From positions 1,830,894 to 1,894,893 of the forward strand of contig NZ_CP024636.1 of NCBI RefSeq assembly GCF_009728735.1: a DNA stretch of 64,000 nucleotides, written 5' to 3'. Of this stretch, positions 30,401-41,402 are shown piece by piece (position 1 is the stretch's first letter; each line of letters opens with the position of its first letter). The position numbers and the translations under genes were made by a program. The notes under the pieces were generated by a model. That model searched no databases, was not told the origin of the DNA, and worked only from the letters and a program-made list of their open reading frames with translations. Source of the stretch: Pantoea phytobeneficialis (GTDB lineage: Bacteria > Pseudomonadota > Gammaproteobacteria > Enterobacterales > Enterobacteriaceae).

Positions 30401-30991
30401 TTATCGCGCGCTTTGACTGTTTATTATGCGGCCTACGCCATTTTGTAAGGTGTTGAACAATTGTTCAGGCCAGCCGTTTGCACCAAAAGACGGCAAGCCA
30501 GGTGGAAACCACAGCGCGTAGCCGACCAGTGCGAGGCAAAGGGCGCGCTCCAGTTGGTTGCCTTTTTGGCTGTTCAGCAGCGGCAGGCGAAAGCGCCAAC
30601 GGCAGGGCCACAGCAGGGGAACGCCAGCGGGTGTCAGCATATCGGCGACAATATGGCTGAGATAGCCCAGAGTCATGCCCTGCAACACATCCGCAGGGAT
30701 GGGCCAACTGGCGGGGACATTAATCTGAAACAGCCACAAGCTTACTGCCACCGCCAGCAGGCTGTGGGTAAAACCGCGATGACCAAAGGCGCGAGCGATG
30801 GGCTGGGAAAGCCACTTCAGACGTTGTCCCAGCACCGATTTGGGATGATCAATATCCGGCAGCAAACAGGTCAGCAGTGCAGCCGGCACCAGATGCCACC
30901 AGTCGGCACTGGCCATTACCGGCGTGAGCTCCGCGCGCTTGGCAAAAATAGCACTGGCAATGGCGAAAATGATGTGGCCTTCGGCCGTCAT
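30401..30991 (-). CDS. ydjM: LexA-regulated inner membrane metal-dependent hydrolase YdjM
   Basis: A 196-residue membrane protein of the YdjM/YfhO-type metal-dependent hydrolase family. The metal-binding motifs are LLPDIDHPKS (near 52-61) and GHRGFTHSLLA (near 76-86), with SHIVADMLTPAGVPLLWP later. It is nearly colinear with E. coli YdjM, which is SOS-induced. MTAEGH at 30991 is the homologous start; an upstream in-frame ATG at 31009 would overlap the LexA box. Its physiological role is unknown. Confidence 0.92.
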   Translation of the reverse strand: MTAEGHIIFAIASAIFAKRAELTPVMASADWWHLVPAALLTCLLPDIDHPKSVLGQRLKWLSQPIARAFGHRGFTHSLLAVAVSLWLFQINVPASWPIPADVLQGMTLGYLSHIVADMLTPAGVPLLWPCRWRFRLPLLNSQKGNQLERALCLALVGYALWFPPGLPSFGANGWPEQLFNTLQNGVGRIINSQSAR

Positions 30992-31008
30992 GATAAAACC
31001 TGGCTGCA

Positions 31009-31028
31009 AACTGTCGATGCATCCAGTA
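31009..31028. promoter_or_regulatory. LexA box of ydjM
   Basis: CTGT-N8-CCAG within an AACTGT...CCAGTA frame, 17 bases upstream of the ydjM ATG. One half-site is canonical and the other is CTGG on the opposite strand. E. coli ydjM has LexA boxes in the same place. Confidence 0.7.
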
Positions 31029-31091
31029 TAGGGATTTATCCAGTGAATGAGAATATGTGACGCTGTAACCAGGCGTGAATTTAAGACGATA

Positions 31092-31112
31092 CCCGCGTCA
31101 GAATGACGCGGG
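31092..31112. terminator. Hairpin after kduD
   Basis: CCCGCGTCA-GAA-TGACGCGGG, a perfect 9-bp stem 12 bases beyond the kduD stop. The minus-strand T-run is weak, so termination strength is uncertain. Confidence 0.55.
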
Positions 31113-31123
31113 AAAAGAGCAGC

Positions 31124-31885
31124 TTAGCGCGCCAGCCAACCGCCATCCACCGCTAGCGTATAGCCGTGAACGTAATCCGATGCACTGGAAGCGAGGAACA
31201 CCACTGGCCCCATCATATCGTCCGGTGCGCCCCAACGTCCGGCAGGGATACGGGCGAGGATCTCTTCACTGCGCGACTCATCATCACGGATTTGTTGCGT
31301 GTTGTTCGTCGCCATGTAACCGGGGGCAATGGCGTTGACATTGATGCCGTGCTTCGCCCATTCATTGGCCATCAGCCGTGTCAGCCCCATGACGGCGCTT
31401 TTCGATGCGGTATAGGAGGGCACGCGGATTCCACCCTGGAAAGAGAGCATCGAGGCGATGTTGATGATCTTGCCGCCATTCCCCTGCGCGATAAATTGTC
31501 GCGCCACCTGTTGAGAGAGGAAAAACAGGCTCTTGCTGTTGATATTCATCACATCGTCCCAGTCTTTTTCGCTAAAGTTCAGCGCATCCTCACGCCGGAT
31601 AATCCCCGCGTTATTGACCAGAATATCAATGCGTCCCGCCAGTGCGACCGCCTGTTCCACCACCTGTGGCACGATGGAGGGGTGGCTCAGATCGGCCTGA
31701 ATCGGCCAGAAACGGCGTCCCAGTGCTTCAACTTTGGCGGCGGTATCATCCGGTCCGGCGCGGTTGACACCAATAATATCGCAGCCCGCCTGTGCCAGAC
31801 CGATCGCCATCCCCTGACCCAATCCAGTGTTACAACCGGTGACCAGCGCGATTTTTCCTTCAAGATGAAAAGCGTTCAGAATCAT
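31124..31885 (-). CDS. kduD: 2-dehydro-3-deoxy-D-gluconate 5-dehydrogenase KduD
   Basis: A 253-residue SDR enzyme, the same length as E. coli KduD. It reduces 2,5-diketo-3-deoxygluconate to KDG in pectin and uronate catabolism. It has TGCNTGLGQG (cofactor), NNAGIIRREDAL, the YTASK catalytic pair, and the family-specific NAIAPGYMATNNTQQ. MILNAF at 31885 is the homologous start. It lies 17 bases after kduI and is cotranscribed with it under a KdgR-type box. Confidence 0.96.
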   Translation of the reverse strand: MILNAFHLEGKIALVTGCNTGLGQGMAIGLAQAGCDIIGVNRAGPDDTAAKVEALGRRFWPIQADLSHPSIVPQVVEQAVALAGRIDILVNNAGIIRREDALNFSEKDWDDVMNINSKSLFFLSQQVARQFIAQGNGGKIINIASMLSFQGGIRVPSYTASKSAVMGLTRLMANEWAKHGINVNAIAPGYMATNNTQQIRDDESRSEEILARIPAGRWGAPDDMMGPVVFLASSASDYVHGYTLAVDGGWLAR

Positions 31886-31902
31886 TATCTTCTCCTTAGG
31901 CA

Positions 31903-32739
31903 CTAGCGCAGAGCGCTGACGCTGACGTGGTCCATGTCATCAAACACCTGATTTTCACCCACCATGCCCCAGATAAAGGTATAGCGTTGGGTGCCAACAC
32001 CGGCATGGATTGACCAGCTTGGCGAAATCACCGCCTGCTCGTTATGTACCAACAGATGGCGGGTTTCCTGCGGCTGTCCCATCATATGAAACACCGCGCT
32101 GTCCTCAGCCATATCAAAATAGAAATAGACCTCCATGCGGCGTTCATGGGTGTGGCACGGCATGGTGTTCCACAAATTGCCGTCGTCAAGACGCGTCAGG
32201 CCCATGGTCAGCTGACAGGTTGGTAGTACATCCGGCACGATAAATTTGTTGATGGTGCGGCGGTTAGAGGTGGCGGCATCACCGAGGGTGGCTTTCACGG
32301 CATCCTCAAGGGTGATTTTTTTGTCCGGATAGTGGGTATGCGCCGGGGCGCTGTTGTAATAAAACTTCGCCGGATGACTGGCTTCGCTGCTGCGAAAAAG
32401 CACCTGTTGTGCGCCCTGGCCGACATACAACGCTTCCTGGTGACCAATTTCCCAGGTTTTGCCATCCACTTCAATCAGGCCGGGGCCGCCGATGTTTATC
32501 ACCCCCAGTTCGCGGCGTTCGAGAAAATAACTCACGCCCAACTGCTTACCCACTTCACTGCCGATGGTCACCGACCTGGTCACCGGCATCACGCCACCAA
32601 TGATGATGCGGTCGATATGGCTGTAGGTCAGGGTGTAATCATCCGGGGTGAAAATTTTTTCAATCAAGAACTCGCGGCGCAGGGCGGCGGTATCGAGAGT
32701 TTTGGCATGTTCGCTGTGAATACTTTGACGTATGTCCAT
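31903..32739 (-). CDS. kduI: 5-dehydro-4-deoxy-D-glucuronate isomerase KduI
   Basis: A 278-residue cupin enzyme, the length of E. coli KduI. It isomerises 4-deoxy-5-ketouronate (from unsaturated galacturonides) to 2,5-diketo-3-deoxygluconate, the substrate of KduD. The zinc ligands lie in [16 protein letters not shown] (two His and one Glu) plus a later His in SIHAGVGT. No pectate lyase or oligogalacturonide transporter is in the window, so the substrate must come from genes elsewhere. Confidence 0.96.
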   Translation of the reverse strand: MDIRQSIHSEHAKTLDTAALRREFLIEKIFTPDDYTLTYSHIDRIIIGGVMPVTRSVTIGSEVGKQLGVSYFLERRELGVINIGGPGLIEVDGKTWEIGHQEALYVGQGAQQVLFRSSEASHPAKFYYNSAPAHTHYPDKKITLEDAVKATLGDAATSNRRTINKFIVPDVLPTCQLTMGLTRLDDGNLWNTMPCHTHERRMEVYFYFDMAEDSAVFHMMGQPQETRHLLVHNEQAVISPSWSIHAGVGTQRYTFIWGMVGENQVFDDMDHVSVSALR

Positions 32740-32822
32740 CTCAGGCCTCTGGATAAAAGAAGGTATAGGTCCCGATGCGGGTCTGTTGGCATCTTAGGCA
32801 GGATGGGATGTGAATTCAATAA

Positions 32823-32841
32823 AAATGAAACGTTGTTTTAT
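32823..32841. promoter_or_regulatory. KdgR box upstream of kduI
   Basis: AATGAAACGTTGTTTTATT fits the KdgR consensus AATRAAAYRWYRTTTYATT at every position. It is 83 bases upstream of the kduI start. KdgR represses pectin-catabolic genes in Dickeya, Pectobacterium and E. coli. Confidence 0.85.
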
Positions 32842-32867
32842 TTATTTGTGTTGGCGATCAAATCGAC

Positions 32868-32895
32868 ATAAAAAAGCCCGCTGTGAGAGCGGGCT
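32868..32895 (-). terminator. Terminator of hxpB
   Basis: On the minus strand: AGCCCGC, 7-base loop, GCGGGCT, then a T-run. It lies 9 bases after the hxpB stop. Confidence 0.85.
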
Positions 32896-32904
32896 GTTGG
32901 GCGC

Positions 32905-33573
32905 TTAACCGTGTAGATGTTCGGCGGCGAGTTGGGTAAGGTCATCCAGCCTGACATTCGCCAGTGCCCAACGTGCATCATCACGATGTTCTGCCGCAGG
33001 CACCACGATGGAGCGCATACGTGCCGCTTTACTGGCGACCATGCCGTTGAACGAATCTTCCAGCGCCACGCAGTTGAGGGGATCAACGCCTAATTGTGTG
33101 GCGGCATCCAGATAAACCTGCGGATGCGGTTTGCTGTAGGGAAGATGCTCGGCGGAGGCGAGTTGATCAAAATAATGGCGCAGGTTGAACATCTCCAGAA
33201 CCCGCTCCAGCATATGCAGTGGGGAGGCGGAGGCGAGGGCAATTTTCAGACCCTGGTCGCGACATAAACGCAGTGCCTGTTCCACCCCGGGCAGCAGAGG
33301 GCGAGTTTCTTCCACCAGTTCAAGAGCGCGTGCGATGATACGGTCCGTCACTTCCTGTTGGTCCGGGCCGTTCCACGGCAGCGTTTCGTACCACATGCGT
33401 ACGGTTTGATCGATGCGTAATCCCAGGGTATCTGGCAATTCGTGGCGGCGGGTGAGATCCACCCCCAGCGTGGCGAAAATATCGAGTTCGGCGCGATCCC
33501 ACAGCGGTTCTGAGTCAATCAGCAATCCATCCATATCAAAAATGGCGGCCAGAACAGGGCGACGATAAGACAT
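32905..33573 (-). CDS. hxpB: Hexitol phosphatase HxpB (YniC, HAD family)
   Basis: A 222-residue HAD-like phosphatase with the nucleophile motif DMDGLLIDSE (residues 13-22), motif II ALASAS, and motif III/IV KPHPQVYLDAA and ALEDSFNG. It is colinear with E. coli YniC, which acts on sugar phosphates such as 2-deoxyglucose-6-phosphate and hexitol phosphates. It is monocistronic and divergent from yniB. Confidence 0.93.
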   Translation of the reverse strand: MSYRRPVLAAIFDMDGLLIDSEPLWDRAELDIFATLGVDLTRRHELPDTLGLRIDQTVRMWYETLPWNGPDQQEVTDRIIARALELVEETRPLLPGVEQALRLCRDQGLKIALASASPLHMLERVLEMFNLRHYFDQLASAEHLPYSKPHPQVYLDAATQLGVDPLNCVALEDSFNGMVASKAARMRSIVVPAAEHRDDARWALANVRLDDLTQLAAEHLHG

Positions 33574-33706
33574 ACAACGGCTCCGTTTGAAATTTGGCCT
33601 ACCTTAGCATGAATGCCAGGCAACCAGCATGCTGCGCTTTTTTCAGGAAAAAAAGATGCAGTACAGGTAGACTTAGGGCAAATCTTATTCCGTTCAGGGA
33701 GACACC

Positions 33707-34243
33707 ATGACTTACCAACAGGCTGGCCGCATCGCCATCCTTAAGCGAGTGGCTGGCTGGGTGATTTTTATTCCGGCGCTGCTTTCCACCATCATCTCCG
33801 TATTGGGCTTTATGTTTAAGCACAGCGAAAAGCAACCGGGTATTGACGCGGTGATGCTTGATTTTGTGCATGTGATGATTGATATGGTGAAATTCAACAC
33901 GCCGTTTCTCAGTTTCTTTTGGCAAAACTCCCCGGTGCCGGAATTCAACGGCGGCACCAATATCGGTTTCTGGATTATCTATTTTTTGATTTTCGTCGGT
34001 ATCGCGTTGCAGGCTTCAGGCGCACGTATGTGGCGTCAGTCGCGCCATATCAAAGAGGGTATTGAGGACCAGTTAATTCTTGAGCAGGCGAAGGGCAACG
34101 AAGGACGCAGCCGGGCGCAGCTTGAGGAGAAAATTAATGTGCCACGTCACACCATTTTATTGCAGGTGTTTCCGTTATATATCCTGCCAATTGTGATCGC
34201 GATTGCCGGTTACTTTGTGCTGAAACTGCTCGGACTGCTGTAA
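33707..34243 (+). CDS. yniB: Inner membrane protein YniB
   Basis: A 178-residue protein with three or four hydrophobic segments: about 17-38 (VAGWVIFIPALLSTIISVLG), 85-105 (IGFWIIYFLIFVGIALQA) and 150-177 at the C-terminus. A basic, charged loop (RQSRHIKEGIEDQLILEQAKG) lies between. Synteny with yniC and yniA on either side and overall resemblance identify YniB. Its function is unknown. A good Shine-Dalgarno sequence (AGGGAG) precedes the ATG. Confidence 0.88.
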   Translation: MTYQQAGRIAILKRVAGWVIFIPALLSTIISVLGFMFKHSEKQPGIDAVMLDFVHVMIDMVKFNTPFLSFFWQNSPVPEFNGGTNIGFWIIYFLIFVGIALQASGARMWRQSRHIKEGIEDQLILEQAKGNEGRSRAQLEEKINVPRHTILLQVFPLYILPIVIAIAGYFVLKLLGLL

Positions 34244-34245
34244 GG

Positions 34246-34268
34246 CGTCAGGCCGGTCTGGCCTGACG
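34246..34268. terminator. Terminator shared by yniB and yniA
   Basis: CGTCAGGCC, 5-base loop, GGCCTGACG: a perfect 9-bp stem 3 bases after the yniB stop. It also encodes the last codons of yniA. Confidence 0.75.
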
Positions 34269-35141
34269 TTGTCCCATCACATCTTCATCCAGCAACTGAC
34301 CGATGGCGAACGTCGCTTCGTCCATCCAATTGCCGCCAAACACATTGGCGCGATTAAGCAGGTAGTAAAGTTGATATACCGGCTGACGTTGCGAGAAGCC
34401 TTCAGGCAACGGCCATACGGAATGATATCCTTCGTAAATCTGCCGTGGCAGCTCGGCGTAATAGCTCAACATTGCCAGATCACATTCGCGATCGCCCCAG
34501 TAGCAGGCGGGATCAAAAATCCACGGCCCAGCAGGGCTACCGGCGCAATTTGCCGGCCACAAGTCGCCATGCAACAACGAAGGCTGTGGATGGTGGTTGG
34601 CCAGAGCGCGCTGCACACAATCAACAATCAGGTCAGTGTCACCATAATTGATGCCTTTCTCCGCTGCCAGTTGCAACTGCCAGCCAATGCGCTGCTCGGC
34701 AAAAAAGACCGACCAGCGGCGCAACCAACTGTTAGGTTGGGGAGTGGTGGTGATGTTGTTGTCGAAATCGAGGCCAAACTGGGGTTGCTCGCTCCATTGA
34801 TGGAGGTGCGCCAGTTGCTGACCAAGCTGAAACGCGGTGTGCTCATTGAGGGGTTCAGGCGGCAAATATTCCAGCAGGAGAAAGCTGGTGTCACGATCGT
34901 TGCCGACACCATAAACCTCTGGGACGCGCACGGTATGCGTACGCGCCAGCAGTGCCAGCTGATCCGCTTCCCAACTGAACAGGGTGAGCATATCGCGCGT
35001 GTTGCATTTGACGAAAACGTCGAGTTTGCCGTAACGAATGCGCCAGGCTGGATGGACATCGCCCCCGGGCAGTTCGTGACGTTCGGTGATTTCGGCATCG
35101 CCGGCGTATTCGCTTAACAGTCGACTAATGGCTGACCACAT
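34248..35141 (-). CDS. yniA: Fructosamine kinase-family protein YniA
   Basis: A 297-residue protein with an aminoglycoside-phosphotransferase-like fold. It shows ELPGGDVHPAWRIRYG, a conserved Lys in VFVKCN, the catalytic loop LLHGDLWPANC and the metal-binding FDPACYWGDRECDLAM. The family phosphorylates fructosamine or ribulosamine on glycated proteins, and E. coli YniA is 286 residues. The extra C-terminal residues (GQRQARPA) are encoded by the terminator stem shared with yniB. Confidence 0.92.
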   Translation of the reverse strand: MWSAISRLLSEYAGDAEITERHELPGGDVHPAWRIRYGKLDVFVKCNTRDMLTLFSWEADQLALLARTHTVRVPEVYGVGNDRDTSFLLLEYLPPEPLNEHTAFQLGQQLAHLHQWSEQPQFGLDFDNNITTTPQPNSWLRRWSVFFAEQRIGWQLQLAAEKGINYGDTDLIVDCVQRALANHHPQPSLLHGDLWPANCAGSPAGPWIFDPACYWGDRECDLAMLSYYAELPRQIYEGYHSVWPLPEGFSQRQPVYQLYYLLNRANVFGGNWMDEATFAIGQLLDEDVMGQRQARPA

Positions 35142-35231
35142 GGGGTAATCCTCTTTATTCGCTGCCTGAGTTCAATTGTAACGCTCAAAACATGAACAAA
35201 ACCAGCACCGGCGCGCGCTTTTCACATCCCG

Positions 35232-35516
35232 TCAGGGTTGTGCTTTTAAAAACGCTTCCAGTGTGGTGATTTCTACCTCGGGTTTTTCGCCCAGCGCTAC
35301 CGAAGCTAATCCGGCGGCCTGTTCAGCCAGCGCCTGCTCCTCCAGCGCGCTGACCACTCCGAAACTGTTGGTACCCAGCTCATGCGGATGTCCCTCGGTA
35401 TCTTTTAACGTGGTGTTATAGCCCGCGTTAAGCATTTCGCTGTTGAGGGATTGCAGGTCGCTCAGTCCCTTCTCCTGATAATGAAAGGTCACAATGTAAC
35501 GCTTTAAGTCGCTCAT
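35232..35516 (-). CDS. ydiZ: Small conserved protein, YdiZ-like
   Basis: A 94-residue acidic cytoplasmic protein with no signal peptide or membrane segment. It starts SDLKRYIVTFHYQEKGLSDLQSLN, contains DTEGHPHELGTNSFGVVSALEE, and ends in a short helix (TLEAFLKAQ). Its position between yniA and ydiY and its size agree with YdiZ of E. coli, but I rely mainly on context for the name. The function is unknown. Confidence 0.65.
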   Translation of the reverse strand: MSDLKRYIVTFHYQEKGLSDLQSLNSEMLNAGYNTTLKDTEGHPHELGTNSFGVVSALEEQALAEQAAGLASVALGEKPEVEITTLEAFLKAQP

Positions 35517-35847
35517 CTTTCACCTCATTGTTCCGAAACAGATGTCAGCGTAGACCAGTGGACCAGATTGAGCGAATTTGCAGCAATTTGACATTGATGA
35601 GCGTCAAAAAACATCGCCAGCAGGTTCGGAAAATTCTTGTAGCAATTCAGCTGCTATTTCGCTAATTGCCCTCTATAATGCGCGCGGGTAATGGGATTAA
35701 TCCCATTTGGCGCGCGGCTTCAGCGCAAAAACAGGCTTTTCCGGTGACTTCATACTTATTTACAAAACTTACCGTAAATTGCGTTGATCGTCCGGGAAAA
35801 CTCTTCAGACTCATCACTTTTTAAACCGCCGTACGGATCACATTTAA
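35517..35847. promoter_or_regulatory. Divergent gap between ydiZ and ydiY
   Basis: Contains TTGAT-N4-GTCAA (35594-35607), one base from an FNR box; TATAAT at 35674-35679 reading toward ydiY; and a long palindrome directly downstream, listed separately. No gene is seen. The distance from TATAAT to the ydiY ATG implies a leader of about 160 bases. Confidence 0.5.
35681..35716. repeat. Extended palindrome at the ydiY transcription start
   Basis: The perfect 18-bp palindrome AATGGGATT-AATCCCATT (35690-35707) is flanked by CGCGCG on both sides with 3-base bulges between. It begins 2 bases after TATAAT, so it overlaps the predicted start site: an operator or 5' RNA hairpin. Confidence 0.65.
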
Positions 35848-36609
35848 ATGAAAGCCTTTAACAAGCTGTCCGCTGTTCTTTTGCTCTCTGCTGGAGCATT
35901 TTGTCACCAGGCATTTGCAGATAACACCGTCTTCACCTCCATGGATGACCCTTCAACGGCGAAAAAACCGTTTGAAGGCAGCGCGTCAGCGGGTTACCTG
36001 GCGCAAACGGGTAACACCACCAGTTCCGCGCTCAGTGCTGCAACCTCAATGACATGGTATCGCACCAACACCGCATGGAGTTTGTGGGGCAACGCCGCCA
36101 ACAACTCATCTAACGATGAACGTTCTTCCGAGACTTACAATATCGGTGGCCGTTCACGTTATAACCTCAACAGCGCCGACTACTTGTTTGGTCAGGCTAG
36201 CTGGTTGAGCGATCGTTTCAACGGCTACGATTCACGCGACGTGCTGACTGCCGGTTACGGTCGTCAGTTGTTGAGTGGTCCGGTGCACTCGCTGCGTGCT
36301 GAATTTGGTCCGGGTGTGCGTTATGACGATTTCCATGATGGCGGCCACGAAACCAAAGCGCTGGGCTATGGTGCGGTAAGCTATCAGTGGCAACTGACTG
36401 ATACTACCAAGTTCATCCAGGGTGTTTCTGTGCTGAGCAGCTTCGGTGAAGACACCACGGTGAACTCAGAAACCGGTTTGCAGGTCGCGATTAACGAACA
36501 CTTCGCGCTGAAGATGGCCTACAACGTTACCTGGAACAACAATCCGCCGGAATCTGCGCCGGATCGCACCGATACCAAAACCACCATCCAGTTGACTTAC
36601 GCTATGTAA
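35848..36609 (+). CDS. ydiY: YdiY-family outer membrane beta-barrel protein (DUF481)
   Basis: A 253-residue protein. The signal peptide ends FCHQAFA-DNTVF. The mature protein has alternating beta strands (SASAGYLAQTGNTTSSALSA, read in parts, and YLFGQASWLSDRFNGYDSRDVLTAGYGRQ) and ends TIQLTYAM. It is strongly similar to E. coli YdiY, an acid-inducible, putative salt-induced outer-membrane protein of the DUF481 family. Its role is unknown. Synteny with thrS is conserved. Confidence 0.94.
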   Translation: MKAFNKLSAVLLLSAGAFCHQAFADNTVFTSMDDPSTAKKPFEGSASAGYLAQTGNTTSSALSAATSMTWYRTNTAWSLWGNAANNSSNDERSSETYNIGGRSRYNLNSADYLFGQASWLSDRFNGYDSRDVLTAGYGRQLLSGPVHSLRAEFGPGVRYDDFHDGGHETKALGYGAVSYQWQLTDTTKFIQGVSVLSSFGEDTTVNSETGLQVAINEHFALKMAYNVTWNNNPPESAPDRTDTKTTIQLTYAM

Positions 36610-36628
36610 GATCACCTGAAGGTGAACG

Positions 36629-36665
36629 CCGCTGCCTGGCCTGTGCCGCGCAGCGGTTTTTTTTT
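36629..36665 (+). terminator. Terminator of ydiY
   Basis: CCGCTGC / GCAGCGG with a 14-base partly paired loop, followed by nine T. Confidence 0.9.
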
Positions 36666-36854
36666 AGCTGGCGCAGGCTTAGCGCATTTTCTGCGGGTTT
36701 TGCTTGCCGCAGAAAGCTGTTATCATTTGCGGCGCTTTATTTCCCTGGCGTCATTCCGACAATGTGGGTCTGACATCACGCCGGGTTACTCTTATTGAAC
36801 TCAATGTTGCATGTAGGCTTTCGTGTGGCTTACCACTGCAATTAAGGATATGAA

Positions 36855-38783
36855 ATGCCAGTAATTACTCTTCCTGATGGCAGCCAGCGTAGTTTTGACC
36901 GTCCGGTCAGCGTGATGGATATCGCGCTGGATATCGGTCCGGGTCTGGCCAAAGCCTGTATTGCCGGTCGCGTGAATGGCGAGTTGGTGGACGCAGTTGA
37001 TCTGATTCATGACGATGCTCAGGTGGCGATTATCACCGCCAAAGATGAAGCGGGTCTGGAAATTATCCGTCACTCCTGCGCGCACCTGTTGGGTCATGCT
37101 ATCAAGCAGTTGTGGCCGAACACCAAAATGGCCATCGGGCCGGTGATCGATAACGGTTTCTATTATGATGTCGATCTCGACCACACCCTGACTCAGGAAG
37201 ATATTGAGCAGCTGGAGAAGCGTATGCACCAGCTTGCAGAGACCAATTACGACGTTATCAAGAAAAAGGTGAGCTGGCAGGAGGCGCGTGACGTCTTTGC
37301 CGCGCGTGGTGAAAGCTACAAAACCACCATTCTTGATGAAAACATCAGCCATGATGACCGTCCGGGTCTGTATCATCATGAAGAATACATCGACATGTGC
37401 CGTGGTCCGCATGTGCCGAACATGCGTTTTTGCCATCACTTTAAGCTGCAAAAAATCTCCGGCGCTTACTGGCGCGGCGACAGCAACAACAAAATGTTGC
37501 AGCGTATTTATGGCACCGCATGGGCCGATAAAAAACAGCTGGCTGCCTATTTGCAGCGTCTGGAAGAGGCAGCGAAACGCGATCACCGTAAAATCGGTAA
37601 ACAGCTCGACCTGTATCATATGCAGGAAGAAGCGCCGGGTATGGTATTCTGGCACAACGACGGCTGGACCATCTTCCGCGAGCTGGAAGTGTTCGTGCGT
37701 AGCAAGCTGAAAGAGTACCAGTACCAGGAAGTCAAAGGTCCGTTCATGATGGACCGTGTGCTGTGGGAAAAAACCGGTCACTGGGAAAACTATAAAGAAG
37801 CGATGTTCACCACCTCTTCGGAGAACCGTGAATACTGCATCAAACCGATGAACTGTCCGGGACACGTCCAGATCTTCAATCAGGGTCTGAAATCCTACCG
37901 TGACTTACCGCTGCGTATGGCGGAGTTCGGTAGCTGCCATCGTAATGAGCCGTCAGGTTCCTTACATGGTCTGATGCGTGTGCGTGGCTTCACCCAGGAT
38001 GATGCTCACATCTTCTGTACCGAAGATCAGGTACGTGATGAGGTGAACAGCTGTATCCGTATGGTGTATGACATGTATAGCACCTTCGGTTTTGAAAAAA
38101 TTGTGGTAAAACTTTCCACCCGTCCGGAAAAACGTATCGGTACCGATGAAATGTGGGACCGTGCGGAAGTGGATTTGGCGGAAGCACTGAAAGAAAACCA
38201 GATTCCGTTTGAGTATCAACCGGGTGAAGGGGCTTTCTACGGTCCGAAAATTGAATTCACCCTGCACGATTGTCTTGATCGTGCCTGGCAGTGTGGCACC
38301 GTTCAGCTAGACTTCTCGCTGCCGAAGCGTCTGGACGCCACCTATGTGGGTGAAAACAACGATCGTCAGACACCGGTTATGATTCACCGCGCGATTTTGG
38401 GTTCTATGGAACGCTTTATCGGTATTCTGACCGAAGAGTTCGCTGGCTTCTTCCCAAGTTGGTTGGCTCCGGTACAGGCGGTGGTGATGAATATCACCGA
38501 TAGTCAGGCAGAATATGTCAGCGAATTGACAAAGAAATTGCAGAATGCAGGCATTCGTGTCAAAGCAGACTTGAGAAACGAGAAGATAGGCTTTAAAATC
38601 CGCGAGCACACATTACGTCGCGTCCCTTACATGCTGGTTTGCGGTGAGAAAGAGGTGGAAGCAGGCAAAGTTGCCGTGCGCACCCGCCGTGGTAAAGACC
38701 TCGGGAGCATGGACGTAGATGTGTTTGTTGAGAAGCTGCAACAAGAGATTCGCAGCCGACATCTTCACCAATTGGAGGAATAA
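36855..38783 (+). CDS. thrS: Threonyl-tRNA synthetase ThrS
   Basis: A 642-residue class II synthetase, the same length as E. coli. The TGS domain (1-61) is followed by the editing domain with [10 protein letters not shown] (the HxxxH near 73-77) and DMCRGPH (C182/H186 region). The catalytic core has the zinc Cys in MNCPGH and histidines further on, and the anticodon-binding domain is C-terminal. In E. coli ThrRS represses its own mRNA by binding the leader; the 190 bases after the ydiY terminator could hold such an operator, but I could not identify tRNA-like loops. It overlaps into the infC ribosome-binding region. Confidence 0.98.
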   Translation: MPVITLPDGSQRSFDRPVSVMDIALDIGPGLAKACIAGRVNGELVDAVDLIHDDAQVAIITAKDEAGLEIIRHSCAHLLGHAIKQLWPNTKMAIGPVIDNGFYYDVDLDHTLTQEDIEQLEKRMHQLAETNYDVIKKKVSWQEARDVFAARGESYKTTILDENISHDDRPGLYHHEEYIDMCRGPHVPNMRFCHHFKLQKISGAYWRGDSNNKMLQRIYGTAWADKKQLAAYLQRLEEAAKRDHRKIGKQLDLYHMQEEAPGMVFWHNDGWTIFRELEVFVRSKLKEYQYQEVKGPFMMDRVLWEKTGHWENYKEAMFTTSSENREYCIKPMNCPGHVQIFNQGLKSYRDLPLRMAEFGSCHRNEPSGSLHGLMRVRGFTQDDAHIFCTEDQVRDEVNSCIRMVYDMYSTFGFEKIVVKLSTRPEKRIGTDEMWDRAEVDLAEALKENQIPFEYQPGEGAFYGPKIEFTLHDCLDRAWQCGTVQLDFSLPKRLDATYVGENNDRQTPVMIHRAILGSMERFIGILTEEFAGFFPSWLAPVQAVVMNITDSQAEYVSELTKKLQNAGIRVKADLRNEKIGFKIREHTLRRVPYMLVCGEKEVEAGKVAVRTRRGKDLGSMDVDVFVEKLQQEIRSRHLHQLEE

Positions 38784-39627
<844 letters not shown>

Positions 39628-39720
39628 GTTTAATTTTTTCACTCCCGATAGATTTCGGGTTGCAGCAAGGCAGTTAACGCCGCTGCGGCACGAAAGATGA
39701 AGGGAAAACTCAGAATATAG

Positions 39721-40092
<372 letters not shown>

Positions 40093-40099
40093 GTCAGGT

Positions 40100-40128
40100 A
40101 AAAAAGGGAGCTTGCTCCCTTTTTTATT
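40100..40128 (+). terminator. Terminator of thrS-infC-rpmI-rplT
   Basis: AAAAAGGGAGC / GCTCCCTTTTTT with a 2-base centre and T-tail, 8 bases after the rplT stop. Confidence 0.9.
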
Positions 40129-40149
40129 ATCCGCAAGCCACGCAAAAGA

Positions 40150-40178
40150 TTGACATTTTACTCGCCGCGCTTTTCAAT
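40150..40178 (+). promoter_or_regulatory. Promoter of pheM-pheST-ihfA
   Basis: TTGACA, 17-base spacer, TTCAAT. The -35 is perfect and the spacing optimal; it lies 35 bases before the pheM leader ATG. Confidence 0.75.
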
Positions 40179-40212
40179 AGTGCCGTTGAAATCATGACAA
40201 GGTAACGCAAGC

Positions 40213-40257
40213 ATGAATGCTGCTATTTTCCGTTTCTTTTTTTACTTTAGCGCCTGA
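40213..40257 (+). CDS. pheM: Phenylalanyl-tRNA synthetase operon leader peptide PheM
   Basis: A 14-residue peptide MNAAIFRFFFYFSA with five Phe codons in seven residues, nearly identical to E. coli PheM, which ends ST. Ribosome stalling at the Phe codons when charged tRNA-Phe is scarce prevents formation of the terminator at 40305, so pheST transcription rises. Confidence 0.96.
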   Translation: MNAAIFRFFFYFSA

Positions 40258-40304
40258 CATCCGGGGGCTTTTGCGCATAAGAAAAGAAACGAAAAATCGC
40301 GCTG

Positions 40305-40330
40305 AAAGCCTCCCTCGTGGAGGCTTTTTT
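40305..40330 (+). terminator. pheST attenuator terminator
   Basis: AAAGCCTCC, 5-base loop, GGAGGCTTT with a run of six T in total, 47 bases after the pheM stop and 75 before pheS. With the leader peptide it forms the attenuator. Confidence 0.9.
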
Positions 40331-40386
40331 GTTTCTGGCGACACTACATTGGATCGAAAGATCCCAACGAGAACAGACCAGCCTGA

Positions 40387-41388
<1,002 letters not shown>

Positions 41389-41402
41389 GGGCAGGTTATC
41401 CA

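Noticed and set aside
31166..31906. 246-codon frame antisense to kduD
   Set aside because: Entirely within a gene with strong homology and catalytic residues; codon pattern follows the opposite strand.
36666..36854. ThrRS-binding tRNA-like operator in the thrS leader
   Set aside because: The leader is long enough, but I could not identify the anticodon-like CGU loops with confidence.
36801..37865. 354-codon frame antisense to thrS
   Set aside because: It lies opposite an intact, highly conserved synthetase gene; the residue pattern is that of an antisense shadow rich in His, Phe and Val.
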